Positions 35,119 through 47,302 are shown, counted from the stretch's first letter. The stretch: DNA of 64,000 nt from Scalesia atractyloides (GCA_947069175.1 CAMTDV010000003.1:81693978-81757977); one strand, 5' to 3'. Notes: generated from the letters alone by a model not told the origin. Translations and numbers: made by a program.

Positions 35119-35121
<3 letters not shown>
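34304..35121. mobile_element. Non-autonomous TIR element (about 818 bp) in a TA repeat
   Basis: Terminal inverted repeats of about 50 bp share TGTGAGAAAATTTAAAAG and TGTGAGAAGGATAAGAAAGA. They begin AGGGTGAGGTT on the left and AGGTAGAGGTTC, read inward from the right. Both sides are (TA)n, so the duplication length cannot be read. No transposase. The superfamily is undetermined; a TA target would suit Tc1/Mariner, but the TIR length does not settle it. Confidence 0.7.
34655..34965 (+). repeat. Minisatellite inside the TIR element
   Basis: Imperfect repeats of GTGTTATTTCTGTTCTTTAT, AAGATGTATGCCTTCA-TATACATGTTGTGG and TGTTTTTATGAGTTA recur three to four times with unit length of about 60-80 bases. 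Confidence 0.75.
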
Positions 35122-35154
<33 letters not shown>

Positions 35155-36690
35155 CGTCACTCGTTAAATAAAGATCAATCATCTCAATCAATCACAAGTG
35201 TCACTTGCACCTATATATATATCCTTGATGGACCTATAACAGGGATCACGATTAGAAGGATCGCAAAGTATGGTATTCTAGAAGAAGAAGGAGAAGAGTA
35301 GCTGGATATCTTAAACCTAAACTTCATTAATTTTCTTTAAAACGAGTCTTCTTCTAAGCAAGGGTAATGAAATAACTTTAAATCAACTCTAATTCAATTT
35401 TAACCTTAATTTATAATATGTAAATTTAATGGAAAGCCTAAATAGGGTCTTTTTCTTATAATCACCACATCACTTGCCAATGTTCTAACTATAATTAATC
35501 TTAAGTGGAATCGAAAACACAAGTCAACACTTTCGTGCTCTTGATATTGTTTACTAATTTTCCATTACTTACTTTTATTTTTTGATTTTAAATACACATT
35601 AACAAACAAGCAAAAGATAATTAATAAACTAGTTGGTAATTTACAGTTGAGTAGTAAAAGTCGTATTCTTGGTTTTTACATAAACTTTACTACTAACGAT
35701 AGGTACGCTTGCCTATTGTGTGTGTTTAGTCTAAATAATAATCATTTCTTATAAATTAAAAACCAGATAAACCTGTTTAAAAGTTATTAAATTGACTCAC
35801 CTAATGGTGCTAAAGTTATTTAATTAACTCTACCAAACAAACACGCATCAGTACCAGATTAAGGTTCTCATGTTAAGTTATGTAATTAATGACTAATTAA
35901 TGGTATTTTAGGGTTTATACATTAATTATATGTCTATTAAAGTTAATTGGTTTAAAAAGAACGGATAAAAAATAAGATCAACAAGTCCAGATTCAGATCA
36001 GTTTTAAGGCTAAGTCCTAATTTTATAGATTGACCAAATGGTGGAATAAAATTATAATTATTTTCCAGTAAATACAAAAAATAGGAAAATTTATGGAACA
36101 AAATATGGTAGTAGCATGGGTTTTTCTGCGACAGTAAATGTTAAAACTCTGATAAAACGAAATTTTATAAAAAAAATGCAAGACAACTTGGAATAGCTTT
36201 CAGATTCATAGAATTACGTTTTGTAAAAGTTTTAGGCCATTTGGTCCTATATTGAATGAGTTATGACTTCGCGAAGACAACCTTATATTTTTGTGCCAAA
36301 GGTAGATTTGACCTTTGATTGTATAAATTGGTTTTGACTAACTTAAACTCTTTGAAAGATTATAAAACCAGTTTTATTGGATAAAAGACTCTTTGACTTA
36401 GTGTTAAAGAAAACATACGTTTTGATTAACTTAAATTTCACCAGGTTATGGTCTTCACAAAAGCGGGTTATGTTTCTTATTGGATTCTGTTGTTAATAGT
36501 GATGTTTTTGCATGTGATGAACATATAAACGGCCTTATATATTATTACATAATCTAACATGTTATTATCATCTAAATTAAGAATTTTAAGGTTTAATATA
36601 TGTATTTAAATCCGGAAACAAAAAACAAGGTTCAAGATCTCATACTTTGCTTGATGTGGCTTGTTGATGATTGATCACTTGCACATGTTT

Positions 36691-37186
36691 TGTAAGACCT
36701 TCTTGGACAGATCTGAAGATAAAAAATAGAAATAATTGTTAGGTTTAAGGTATGAGTGTTGATCAGTTCCGTTTAAACATAATGGAAAACATAAAGAAAT
36801 ACATGTGACGACAGACAGGCCCAGCAGAGAATCCAGTGAGAGACGCAGCCATAGGGTTTGACATATTTGTCAATATGATCTGGTTCCTCCTTAGGGTGTA
36901 AGATTATGATGGTAAGAACCGAACTAGGGTGGAGTTCGGTTTAGGTTATGGAGAGAGAGGTGGGCGGTTTTAGTGATGTTGTTGTAAGTGTCTAACCCTT
37001 AACCTCTCTAATCATCTCCTTATATACACCCAGAAGGAAACCCTAATTAGTTAATAAGGGTAATATGGTCCATCAACAATTACCAACTAATTATATAATA
37101 GGATTAATATATTTTGATCTAATATAATATAAATGATTATAATGGCTACATGATTAAATATTATAAATAATATATTTAATCTTACA
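36691..37186 (-). repeat. Ty1/copia 3' LTR (496 bp)
   Basis: On the minus strand it runs from TGTAAGATTAAATATATT to AAGAAGGTCTTACA, with inverted TGTAAGA/TCTTACA ends. A TATA box, TGTATATAAGG, is at about 37016-37028. Upstream lies AAGTGGGAGAA (37187-37198 on plus), the polypurine tract. The would-be duplication TGTTT (36686-36690) has no visible partner. Confidence 0.75.
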
Positions 37187-37513
37187 TTCTCCCACTTAGC
37201 CGGGTAATCATTTATCATGAGTATTAGAATAAGCCTGATCAGGAGTTAACACTCATTTTAGCTTTAAACCAAGAACCGTAGCATAAAAATACAGCCGTTG
37301 AATCATCATTCGACTCAGGACCCCCATTAGTCATACTACAACCTCAATTTAAAACCTAATAGTTATGATCAAAATATGCAAATAAGCCCTTTAGCGTTTG
37401 AGTTGTATTTATATTTGTCTATATGCCATTATACTGGCAGAACATATGTTAGAGACATACAAAATCAAAATGATGAAATTTCATTAATTAAAATAAGTAA
37501 GTACAATATGCTA

Positions 37514-38203
37514 TTAAATAAGGTCTTTAGTAAATCCCATATTCGATACATGTTCTTCGAAAACTTTAGGTGGGAGACCTTTAGTCATCGGATCCGCAAG
37601 CATATTTTTAGTACTAATATACTCAATACAAAGATTATTTTCCTCAACTCGTTCACGTACAAACAAGTATTTTGTATCGAGATATAAACCAGCTCCAGTC
37701 GAACTGTTACTGTTCGAGAAACTAACGGCAGCTGAGTTATCACAGTAAAGCTTCAATGGTCTAGAAATGGAATTAACAATTTTGAGTCCAGTAATCAGAT
37801 TTCTAAGCAACATTCCATGACAGGTTGCGTTATAAACAGCAATATATTCTGCCGTCATTGTGGAAGTTGAAATTAACTGTTGTTTATGACTCTTCCATGA
37901 GATAGGTCCACTTGCTAACATAAAGATATAGCCCGAAGTGGATTTCTTGTCATCTTTGCACTTGGCAAAGTCAGAATCATAATATCCTACCACTTCTAAA
38001 TGACCACTTCTTCTATAAGTCAGTTTATAGTCTTTCGTCCCTTGCAGATATCTAAGTACTTTCTTAGCTGCTTTCCAGTGATCTAGGCCAGGATTAGTCT
38101 GATAACGGCCTAGCATTCCAGCAATATAAGCGATATCTGGGCGAGTACAGACTTGATCATACATTAGGCTCCCGACTACTGACGCGTAAGGTATCTGGCT
38201 CAT
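37514..38203 (-). pseudogene. pol: Ty1/copia RNase H and C-terminus
   Basis: It starts after a stop (38204-38206) that replaces a sense codon ahead of QMSQIPYASVVGSLMY. The RT tail CTRPDIAYIAGMLGRY is followed by a copia RNase H: GYYDSDFAKCKDDKKSTSGYIF, STSTMTAEYIAVYNA, LYCDNSAAVSFS and NMLADPMTKGL. It ends NMGFTKDLI-stop. A 26-residue-scale region near SNSNSSTGAGLYLD has drifted from the usual family sequence. It adjoins the LTR with a 315-base non-coding gap. Confidence 0.9.
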
Positions 38204-38206
38204 CTG

Positions 38207-38861
38207 CTACTTTTCATCCTCTGTTGTCGGACATTGGAATGAACCGAAAACATCTCCCTTAACTACTGGAGCGACTGAGGGTTTGCACTGTTGCATGTTA
38301 TAACGAGTAAGGACACGATCTATGTAACCCTTTTGGGACAATCCTAAGATCCCTTTGTGTCTGTCTCGGTGAATTTCGATGCCAATAACGTAAGAAGCAT
38401 CTCCGAGATCCTTCATGTCGAAGTTATGCGAGAGTAACCGCTTCGACTCATGGAACATGTCTAAACTATTACTTGCCAATAGAATATCATCTACGTAAAG
38501 GATAAGTATAGTAAAGTTGCTCCCACTCATCTTGAGGTAGGTGCATTGATCCACTTGATTCTTTATAAAACCTTGCCTCTTCATGACTTCATCAAACTTA
38601 AGGTACCATTGACGTGATGCTTGTTTTAGCCCGTAAATGGATTTCTTCAACTTACAGACTAGATGCTCATGACCTTCAGGTTTAAAGCCTTCAGGTTGTT
38701 TCATGTAAACATCTTCGTCTAAGTCTCCATTAAGGAAAGTGGTTTTAACGTCCATCTGATGTAGCTCTAAATCAAAATGAGCTACTATGGCCATAACAAT
38801 CCTTAATGAATCTTTACGAGAGACAGGTGAAAACGTATCTTGATAATCAATTCCCTCTTTC
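38207..38861 (-). pseudogene. pol: Ty1/copia reverse transcriptase, C-terminal part
   Basis: It begins at the insertion of C with KEGIDYQDTFSPVSRKDS. It contains HQMDVKTTFLNGDLDEDVYM, VCKLKKSIYGLKQASRQWY, the catalytic YVDD near 38495, and MKDLGDASYVIGIEI. The N-terminal part of RT is at 58018-58608. The duplicated target is CTTTC on plus at 38857-38861 against TTTTC at 58014-58018, one mismatch. Confidence 0.92.
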
Positions 38862-39046
38862 TGTAACATCCGTCAAAAACGGATTTACCAAACCCGCTCC
38901 GTTTATCAACCGAACAGTCAGTTAAAATTTTCGTTGCGAATTAAATGCCCAAAATAATTTTAAACGATACATAATCAATTATTATACGGGAATATATATT
39001 TAGTTTTTGAAAAACTGTTGAAAATCGCAAAATAAAAATAAAAAGT

Positions 39047-39134
39047 CCCTGCCCGGTTTCGAACCCGGGTCAGTCGCCGAGTCAGTACAGTTCAGCGACT
39101 TAACACATAACACTTGAACCACTGCACCACTGAT
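39047..39134 (-). repeat. Antisense tRNA-like module, element C 5' LTR
   Basis: On the minus strand it has AGTGGTGCAGTGGTTC and GACCCGGGTTCGAAACC. The 3' LTR copy (55566-55653) has AGTGGCGCAGTGGTTC, a better A box. One T-arm base differs (GGGC versus CGGC), breaking one pair in the 5' copy. Confidence 0.7.
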
Positions 39135-39831
39135 GTTATTTGTTAAATATTAGAATCATTTAATTGATATCATGACGTTATGAATTCAAAACCGACGCCC
39201 AAAAGTTCAGTCATCGGAAATCCCGGCAAACTCGCGAGTTTTAACGACATCTTCCGTTATAACGTAAATCATAAACGCCATATCGGTTATAACCGACGTT
39301 TGAGTCCGCGACACCTTCTATAACCGCCGGAGAAATTCAAACCAATGAATCCAGTTGGAAATCGGGCCAAATACATCTCGGTTTCTCCCTATAAAAACCA
39401 CCTCGAACCTCTGCAAACACTTTCGCTCAAAACCACACCCTTTCTCGGCAAAAACTCTCTCGCCGGAATTTTTCTGTTCGTCGCCGGAAAACCGGTTTCC
39501 CCATTCCTGAGCCTTACTGAACCCCCTGAGCTTATACCGGAGATACCCACACCCTTTGTAAGCTTCCTGGAGACTCGCTGCTGCAAGACACTCGTCGCCG
39601 GAAGGGATTGCTGTCGCCGGAGTTCTGCCGGAAAACAGAGGAAGATAGTCGGTATACCTCACGCCTAATTTTCTTTCTTTTTATTTATATCTCACCTTTG
39701 ATTGAACATAAAACGCTAAAGAACCTGATTTAACACATCGAACCAGTCGGATTTTCCGACTCTGGTTAAAATCCGACGAAGAAGATGAAGTGCGGTAAAC
39801 GTATAAGTATAATTAAAATCAAGATATTACT

Positions 39832-40417
39832 CGGGTTAGACACACAGTCCAGCGGTGGACTGTGTGCACATTAAACACAAACGTCTCGAGTTCGAATCCT
39901 GTTTCACACACGCTGCTTCAATAAAAATCATTTTTTTTGTTAAACTGAACCGGAGTCACACAGGTATATGTTAAGTATATTAATAACCGGAATAATAACC
40001 AAGTTAGACACACAGTCCAGCGGTGGACTGTGTGTATGTTTAATCAAAGCACACGAGTTCGAGTCCGGTCTTCTGCATCGACCCGGACCATTATGTTACC
40101 TTTTTAAATAAGTCAGAAATGAAAACAAGTAGTTTGTATTTAAGTATAATAAAAATTGGATTATATAACATGTTAAACACACAGTCCAGCGGTGGACTGT
40201 GTGTTACACAAGCCACGGGTCCCGGGTTCGAGACCTGTGGAGCGCACCGGTTCTCTGGATTAAAAATCGTTTTTAAAATAAAAGATTTCTGTTTAAATCT
40301 AATTAATATATATATATAATTAAAATCAGATATATAACGGGTTAGACACGTAGCTCAGTTGGTAGAGCTGCGTGCACGCGTACGGGAGGTCTCGGGTTCG
40401 AGCCTCACTCAGCGCAC
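39832..40417 (+). repeat. Sense array of four tRNA-like modules, element C 5' LTR
   Basis: CACACAGTCC/GGACTGTGTG hairpins lie at 39841-39866, 40009-40034 and 40178-40203. The CACGTAGCTC/GAGCTGCGTG module is at 40338-40417. B-box-like GTTCGA segments lie at about 39889, 40057, 40225 and 40396. Confidence 0.82.
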
Positions 40418-41496
40418 AACAATACGCACTCGAACCGGTCAACGGTCAGGTCAACGGTCAACGGTCAGAAAAAGTCAAATTTTTTTTATTATTTTATTTA
40501 ATTATTTTAATTAAAAATCAATTAAAAATACTTAAAAATAACATTTTTAAGGTTAGAAAATAGCCTCAAACTCACAAAAATACACCCAACAATCCTACTA
40601 AAATAGATTAATAAAATCCGTTTACTTACCAAACCATAATGCGATTTATCTAGGTTAATCTCACTCGTGGTTAAAACCACTTCGCGTGCATTCAAAATCA
40701 TCAACCGAACGCACCCACTGTGAGTGAATCTTACAACTCCCCCTTTTAAATTACACGTTTTGGGGTGTGTCATGTGTTATAAAAATAATTAACTTGTTTA
40801 TTTAAACTTGTGCCATACCACATCATGATCTAAACTTAGATTGTTTATATTGTTGTGATTACTTATTTCCTTTTGTCAAATTATATGAAACTCATTCATT
40901 AAGCCCATCAGTTCCTCGTGGGAGACGAGTTGAACAACGCGTGCCTCAAATCAAATTCATTATTGTTCATGTGTGTATCATTGAGTTTATATTGTTTGTA
41001 GTTGGGTCATTCATATTATCATGTTTATGCAATTCATTCATTAGGCCCCTCAGTTCCTCGTGAGAGACGAGTTGAGCATCGCGTGCCTCTAAATGTTCCA
41101 TTATTGTTCATGTGTGTTTTCTTTAATATCTTATGATTGTTGAATAAGTTTACATCTATTTTTACTCATGTTTGGTTGTGCACATATTTCATAATCAATT
41201 CAAATAAACTTGTTCAAATGTTTTTCCATAGGATTCACTCGCCAACATTATGTTGATCCAAAACCTTTTTACACATGATACAGGTGAACAGGTTGAAGCA
41301 AAGAAAACATAGGAAATGCCTTAGAAGAGAACAAAGATGCTTAGATTGATAGCTAGAACATATTGTAACATTTATTGTAAATTTCCATTAAATTGTATTT
41401 AATGAATATGAAACGCATAATAAATGTCATGAGCTTTGATGATAACCCAATCATGCCCCGATCACCTTTTCCGCTGCGGGTCGGGGTGTGACAGAT

Positions 41497-41507
41497 TGGT
41501 ATCAGAG
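41497..41507 (+). promoter_or_regulatory. Primer binding site, tRNA-iMet, element C
   Basis: TGGTATCAGAG lies three bases after the LTR. The match to initiator tRNA-Met breaks at the twelfth base (T for C). Confidence 0.9.
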
Positions 41508-42296
41508 TCATGATTATAGGGATATAGGATAGGTTATTAGACCCTTAGAGCCTATACTATAGTCTGCCTAAATTTTAGTTGATTAGGTGGTTACATACAA
41601 ACTTGTGATATTTATTCGTTTCATATTTGTTTACATTTACAGTCAAACATACATGCTTATATACATATTCATTATACATATATACATATTCATTATACAT
41701 ATATCGATGTTCATGTATTCAATTTATTTTCATACTCTCATTATCCAAAGATTTTGTTGCAATTTTCAAATCTCATCAAAGTAAGTTCTGCGACGGGCAT
41801 GTAGTAACTGGAAAGGTACAAGTACCGGTAGTCGGAACGTCCTGTCTAGGTTGGCATTCGTATAAATCCAATATAATGGACCAGTTTGCCTACCTGGGGA
41901 CCAACGATGAGAGTACGAAGGACCTATTAGGCCAAAGCATGCCACACCAAACGTCGTTCGAACTAACCTACTTCGAGGTGTCACCGTGTCTACACCTGGA
42001 CACATTCCGAATATCACACGTTGTATACATATTTCTCGATTTTCTTCGGGTTTTTGTGTACGCAACCTGGCAAACCCGTGCGAACCATATGAAAAATCGG
42101 TATTCATGGGGGCCCACATGATTACACAGGTAAAGTATGGCGACATGTAGGGCCTAACGGCGAGCAAAACCCAAGACATCCTATGGATGTAGTAGATTTA
42201 TTTTTTTTTTATAATTATTTTATGAATGTTCATTCCTAATGCGACCCATGAACCCAAAAACATCCAACTCATACTCTTGTCATGTATTCCTTGTAG
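41508..42296 (+). other. Element C leader
   Basis: Non-coding. It contains the family-conserved block at about 41792-41945 and a GGGGGCCCACATG...ACACAGGTAAAG segment at about 42107-42135, followed by CCAAGACATCCTATGGATGTAG, which also recurs in B and D. Confidence 0.6.
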
Positions 42297-42599
42297 ATGT
42301 CTTCTAATCTCGCCCGTAGGAAGACGAGAGCAAGAAAAGCCCACGAACGCATGGCTGCCTTAATCGCTCAACAAATGGCTGCCGTAATACCCAACATAGT
42401 AATCCAAGTTCAACAAGCACTCACCGATAATCCTGTCAATCAAGCAAACCAAAACGTTATCAACTCTCCATCAAATATCACTAAATTCACCTACAAGCAT
42501 TTCAAATCATGCGATCCTCCGAAATACAAAGGGACTGAAGGTGTCACCGCTCTCCTCCATTGGTTTGAAGAAATGGAGAACACTTTTCTAAATTGCGAT
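42297..42599 (+). pseudogene. gag: Element C gag, N-terminal part
   Basis: The ATG at 42297 opens MSSNLARRKTRARKAHERM. AALIAQQMAAVIPNIVIQVQ follows, then the gag core FTYKHFKSCDPPKYKGTEGV and LHWFEEMENTFLNCD, where element D interrupts at 42599. The duplicated GCGAT lies within the codons for CD. It continues at 52115 in the same frame. Before D inserted, the whole gag was open and about 461 codons long, as in D. Confidence 0.93.
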
Positions 42600-43689
42600 T
42601 GTCACACCCCGACCCGCAGCGGAAAAGGTGATCGGGGCATGATTGGGTTATCATCAAAGCTCATGACATTTATTAAGCGTTTCATATTCATTAATACAAA
42701 TTAAATGGAAATTTACAATGATTGCTACAACATGATCTAACTAACAATCTAAACTTCTTTGTTCTCTTCTAAGGCATATCCTATGTTTTCCTTGCTTCAA
42801 CCTGTTCACCTGTATCATGCGTAAAAAGGTTTTTGGATCAACATAATGTTGGCGAGTGAATCCTATGGAAAACATTTGAACAATTTATTTAAATTGATTA
42901 TGAAATATGTGCACAACCAAACATGAGTAAAATTAGATGTAACTTGATCAACAATCATAAGATGTTAAATGAAACACTCATGAATAATAATGGAACAATT
43001 AAAGGCACGCGATGCTCAACTCGTCTCTCACGAGGAACTGAGGGGCCTGATGAATGAATTGCATAAACATGATGATATGAATGACACAACTACAAACAAA
43101 ATAAACTCAATGAAACACACATGAATAATAATGAATTTGAATTGAAGCACGCGATGTTCTACTCGTCTCCCATGAGGAACTGATGGGCTTAATGTATGAG
43201 TTTCATATAATTTGACAAAAGGAATATAAGTAAATCACAACAATAAAACAATCTAAGTTTAAGTCATGATGTGGTATGGCACAAGTTTAAATAAATAAAT
43301 TAATTAATTTCATAACACATGACACACCCCAAAACGTGTAATTTAAAAGGGGAATTGTAAGATTCACTCACAGTGGGTGCGTTCGGTTGATGACGTTGAA
43401 TGCACGCGAAGTGGTTTTAACCACGAGTTAGATTTAACCTAGATAAATCGCATTATGGTTTGGTAAGTAAACGGATTTTATTAAACTATTTTAATAGGAT
43501 TGTTGGGTGTATTTTTGTGAGTTTGAGGCTATTTTCTAACCTTAAAAATGTTAATTTTAAGTATTTATAATTGATTTTTAATTAAAATAATTAAATAAAA
43601 ATAATAAAAAAAATATATTTTTTTTTTGCTACAGTTGACTTTGACCTGTTGACTTTGACTGGCGTTGACCGGTTCGAGGCATGTTGTTG

Positions 43690-44284
43690 TGCGCTGGGTG
43701 AGGCTCGAACCCGAGACCTCCGTACGCGTGCACGCGGCTCTACCAACTGAGCTACGTGTCTAACCCGTTATATATCCGATTTTAATTACATATATACATT
43801 AATTACAATTAAACAGAAATCCTTTTTATTTTAAAAACAGTTTAAACGACATGGTCATGCACTCCACAGGTCTCGAACCCTGGACCTGTGGTTTAATCCA
43901 ACACACAGTCCACCGCTGGACTGTGTGTTCAACATGCTATATCATTCGATTTTTATTATACTTAAATACTAATTAGTTATTTCCTTTTCTGCCTTAATTA
44001 AAAAGAAGAGATAATTGTCCGAGTCGGTGCTGAGAACCGGACTCGAACTCGTGACCTGTGATATAAACAAACACACAGTCCACCGCTGGACTGTGTGTCT
44101 AACTTGGTTATTATTCCGGTTAACAATATACTTAACATATATCTGTGGCGACTCCGGTTCAGTTAAACAAAAAAAATGGTTTTTATCAAGGCAGCGTGTG
44201 TGAGACGGGAATCGAACTCGAGACCTTTGCATGTTTAACGTTTTATGTGCACACAGTCCACCGCTGGACTGTGTGTCTAACCCG
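43690..44284 (-). repeat. Array of four tRNA-like modules, element D 3' LTR
   Basis: On the minus strand: CACACAGTCC/GGACTGTGTG at 44250-44275, then copies in the modules at about 44029-44106 and 43859-43935. The CACGTAGCTC module at 43690-43767 has partner GAGCCGCGTG, which restores a C-G pair where others have G-U. The matching array in the 5' LTR is at 50554-51148. Confidence 0.82.
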
Positions 44285-44978
44285 AGTAAAATTCTGATTT
44301 ATATTATACTTATATGATAACAAAACATCGTCTTCTTCACTGAAAAATAACCAGAAATCGGAAATCGACTGGTTCGAGTTTTATTCAAGTTTCATTAGCG
44401 AATTACAGTCGATTAAGGTAAGATAAAAGTGAAAAGGAAAAGAAACTGGGCGGAGAAATATACCGACTGGACTCTCTGTTTTCCGGCAGAAACTCCGGCG
44501 ACAGAATTCAACTCCGGCGACAGGTTCCTTATAGCAGCTAGTCTCCGGAAAGCTTATAAAGGGCGTGGGTAACTCCGGTATAAACTCAGTGGCTCAGTAA
44601 GGCTCGGCAATGGGGAAAACGGTTTTCCGGCGATGAGCAGAGAAATTCCGGCGAGTGGAATTACGCCGTGAAAAGATGTGTTTTTGAGCGAAAAGGTTTG
44701 TCGTCGGTTGTGGGTCAATTTATAGGGGAAAAACGAGATGCACTTGGTCTGATTTCCGACTGTGTTCGTTTATTTAAATTTTCCGGCGGTTTTGATTTTG
44801 GTCGCGGACTTCAAACATCGGTTATAACCGATATCTGGTTAATGGTTTACGTTATAACGTAAATTGTAGTTAAGACTCGCGAGATTTCCGGGATTCCGAC
44901 GACTGAACTGTTTGGGCGCCGGTTTTGAATTCGTAATGACACTTTATCAATTAAATGATTCTATTATTTAACCAACGG

Positions 44979-45061
44979 AACAAGTGGCGCAGTGGTTTGT
45001 GTGTGAGGTGATAAGCCGCTGAGTGACTCGGTACAGACCCGGGTTCGAAACCCGGCAGAAG
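44979..45061 (+). repeat. tRNA-like module antisense to element D 3' LTR
   Basis: AGTGGCGCAGTGGTTTGTG (A box) is followed by a longer central region and GACCCGGGTTCGAAACCCGG (T-arm with B box). The central region has room for a long variable arm, as in Ser or Leu tRNAs. The matching copy is at 51843-51925. Confidence 0.7.
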
Positions 45062-45245
45062 TAATATATTTTTATTTTGCGATTTTTGACAGTTTTTCAA
45101 AAACTAAATATATATACCCGTATAATAATTGATTACGGATCGTTTAAAAATATTTTGGGCATTTAATTCGCAACGAAAATTTTGACTTACTGTTCGGTTG
45201 ATAAACGGAGCGGGTTTGGTAAATCCGTTTTTGACGGATGTTACA

Positions 45246-45283
45246 GTATCCCCTGCTTTTTAGAAATTTCGTCCCGAAATTTA
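45246..45283 (-). promoter_or_regulatory. Element D polypurine tract and stem-loop
   Basis: On the minus strand AAATTTCGGGACGAAATTT is followed by AAAAAGCAGGGGA and the LTR. Identical in sequence to C. Confidence 0.85.
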
Positions 45284-45779
45284 AATTGTGATATATTTGA
45301 CTAAAAGAATGATGATGTTTTGTTTGACAGTTGTATGCTTAACAAAATAAGGGCTTAAGTTTTTGTTCGAGGCGGTAACGTTCCTTGTAAGGGTTAAGTA
45401 CCCTATTCAGGAATCGCTTTTTGTTGCCTACTGTATGAGTATTGATAAACAGGAATGATTCGCTAAAAAATGATATCATGCATAAGAGTTTAGATACGTT
45501 TGGGAAAGTATGGTTATATCCTAAGGCAAAACTTCTAACACTACAATCTACATGGAACATAAATAAAAACACAACAGCTGATATTTGAACATAAGTAAGC
45601 ACAATAGCTAATATTCAAACATGAATGAAAACATCAGCAAATATTTGAACATGAATAAACACAACAGCAAATATTCGAACATGAATAGACACATCAGCGA
45701 ATATTTGAACATGAATAAACACAACAGCAAATATTTGAATCCACATTCTGATAGCATATATGTTTGAATGATGGAAGTT

Positions 45780-47240
45780 CCTCTCTCGTTTGTTATGATG
45801 GAGAGGTTAGTTTATGTAGAAATGGATCACAATCCAATCTCTTTAAATAGCATGATGATGTAAATGTAACACAAATTACAACCAAGGCAATACTAAATCC
45901 TACATGGAACTTCTCATAACCGTCTGATAATGCCTCTGATCCTTTGGCAAGAATACTTATATATAGGAAGTACCAGCGGCGTATCCACCATATTCTTGCC
46001 AAATTTTCATTAGTTTTATCCACAAGTTATGATTGGTTACCAAGAAACTAATATATCCTACATAGAACTTCTCATAACCGTCCGATAATGCCTCTGATCC
46101 TTTGACAAGAATACTTATATATAGGAAGTACCAGCGGCGTATCCACCATATTCTTGTCAAATTTTCATTGGTTTTATCAGTGAATTATGATTAGTCCTAT
46201 AACTCTACAATCAATACAACAAACATAAAATACTGAAATGAAATATATCTGTGCGATCAAGGCTCAATCGAACGGAGCCGATCGTATTGCATGTACTGAA
46301 AATGAAATGGATGTACGCTCAAGGCTCAATCAAACGGAGCCGAACGTATTGAATGTACTGAAATTGAAATTGTGTGCTCAAGGCTCAATCAAACGGAGCC
46401 GAGCGTATTGCATGTACTGAATATGAATAACTTAACCACACAAACAGCCTATGCATGGAACCTCTCATAACCGCCTGATAATGCCTCCGATCATTTGACA
46501 AGAATACTTATATATAGGAAGTACCATCGGCGTATCCACCATATCCTTGTCAAATTTTCATTGACTTTATCCGTAAGTTATGGTTAGTTCGATGCGACTC
46601 TACTACAAATACCACAACCACAAGATACTGATAATGAAATTGTCTGTGCGCTCAAGGCTCAATCAAACGGAGCCGAACGTATTGAATGAAATTGTATGTG
46701 CGCTCAAGGCTCAATCAAACGGAGCCGAACGTATTGAATGTACTGAAATTGAACAACTTAATCTAAACAACCATCACACAATCAGCCTATGCATGGAACC
46801 TCTCATAACCGCCTGATAATGCCTCCGATCATTTGACTAGAATACTTATATATAGGAAGTACCATCGGCATATCCACCATATCCTTGTCAAATTTTCATT
46901 GACTTTATCCGCAAGTTATGGTTAGTTCGATGCGACTCTACTTCAACCACAAGATACTGATAATGAAATTGTCTGTGCGCTCAAGGCTCAATCAAACGGA
47001 GCCGAACGTATTGCATGAACTGGAAATGTAAATTGAAATGTGCGCTCAAGGCTCAATCAAACGGAGCCGAACGTATTGCATGTATTGAAATGTAAAATGA
47101 AATAACCGATCAAGGCTCAAACAAACGGAGCCGATCGTGCGGGCACGCCCTGATCAACCCATAATAAAATGGGGATCAAACTCAACCTCGATGGATGGGG
47201 AGCTACGGCCTCGGCAAAAGCATATACTGAAAACAATATA
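45780..47240 (-). repeat. Tandem hairpin and TATA repeat array replacing pol in element D
   Basis: On the minus strand eight copies of a 31-base hairpin, C-G-x-TC-GGCTC-CGTTTGATT-GAGCC-TTGAxCG type, lie at 46254-46284, 46316-46346, 46375-46405, 46649-46679, 46701-46731, 46978-47008, 47043-47073 and 47107-47137. They are spaced about 50-65 bases within clusters. Between clusters are longer repeats containing GGTACTTCCTATATATAAG and GCATTATCAGGCGGTTATGAG (about 45890-46160, 46450-46580, 46790-46920). No coding frame of note. The hairpin is the same as that in the LTRs of A and B, so the array seems to have been built from LTR sequence. Confidence 0.9.
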
Positions 47241-47302
47241 TAATATATAATATCCAATAATTTCTCTAACAGTCTACACATGTGATAAAGAAAAACATAA
47301 GA

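Larger units (their letters stand above)
34098..36690. other. AT-rich sequence between solo LTR F and the copia LTR
   Basis: No gene seen. It contains a TIR element (34304-35121) between TA microsatellites; the remainder (35122-36690) is AT-rich with no recognisable feature. Confidence 0.6.
38862..41493 (+). repeat. Element C 5' LTR (2632 bp)
   Basis: It runs from TGTAACATCCGTC to GGTCGGGGTGTGACA. TATAAAA is at 39390-39396 after CTCGGTTTCTCCC. A candidate splice donor TCGGTATACC lies near 39649-39658, and a candidate acceptor TACACATGATACAG ends at 41283. Two CTCGT-stem hairpins are near 40911-40930 and 41050-41070. By eye about 25 differences separate it from the 3' LTR. Confidence 0.95.
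42600..45245 (-). repeat. Element D 3' LTR (2646 bp)
   Basis: Same landmarks as the C LTR. Compared with 49464-52109 I counted about eight substitutions by eye (for example at about 42789, 43008, 43128, 43172, 43310, 43682, 43891 and 45190), or roughly 0.3 percent. The TATA-like CCTATAAAT is at about 44717-44726 on the minus strand. Confidence 0.95.

Noticed and set aside
39345..39668. 107-codon ORF near the LTR promoter (repeated at 55864 and, diverged, at 2438)
   Set aside because: The frame is not kept between LTR copies and overlaps the TATA region; likely chance openness of GCCGGA-rich leader DNA.
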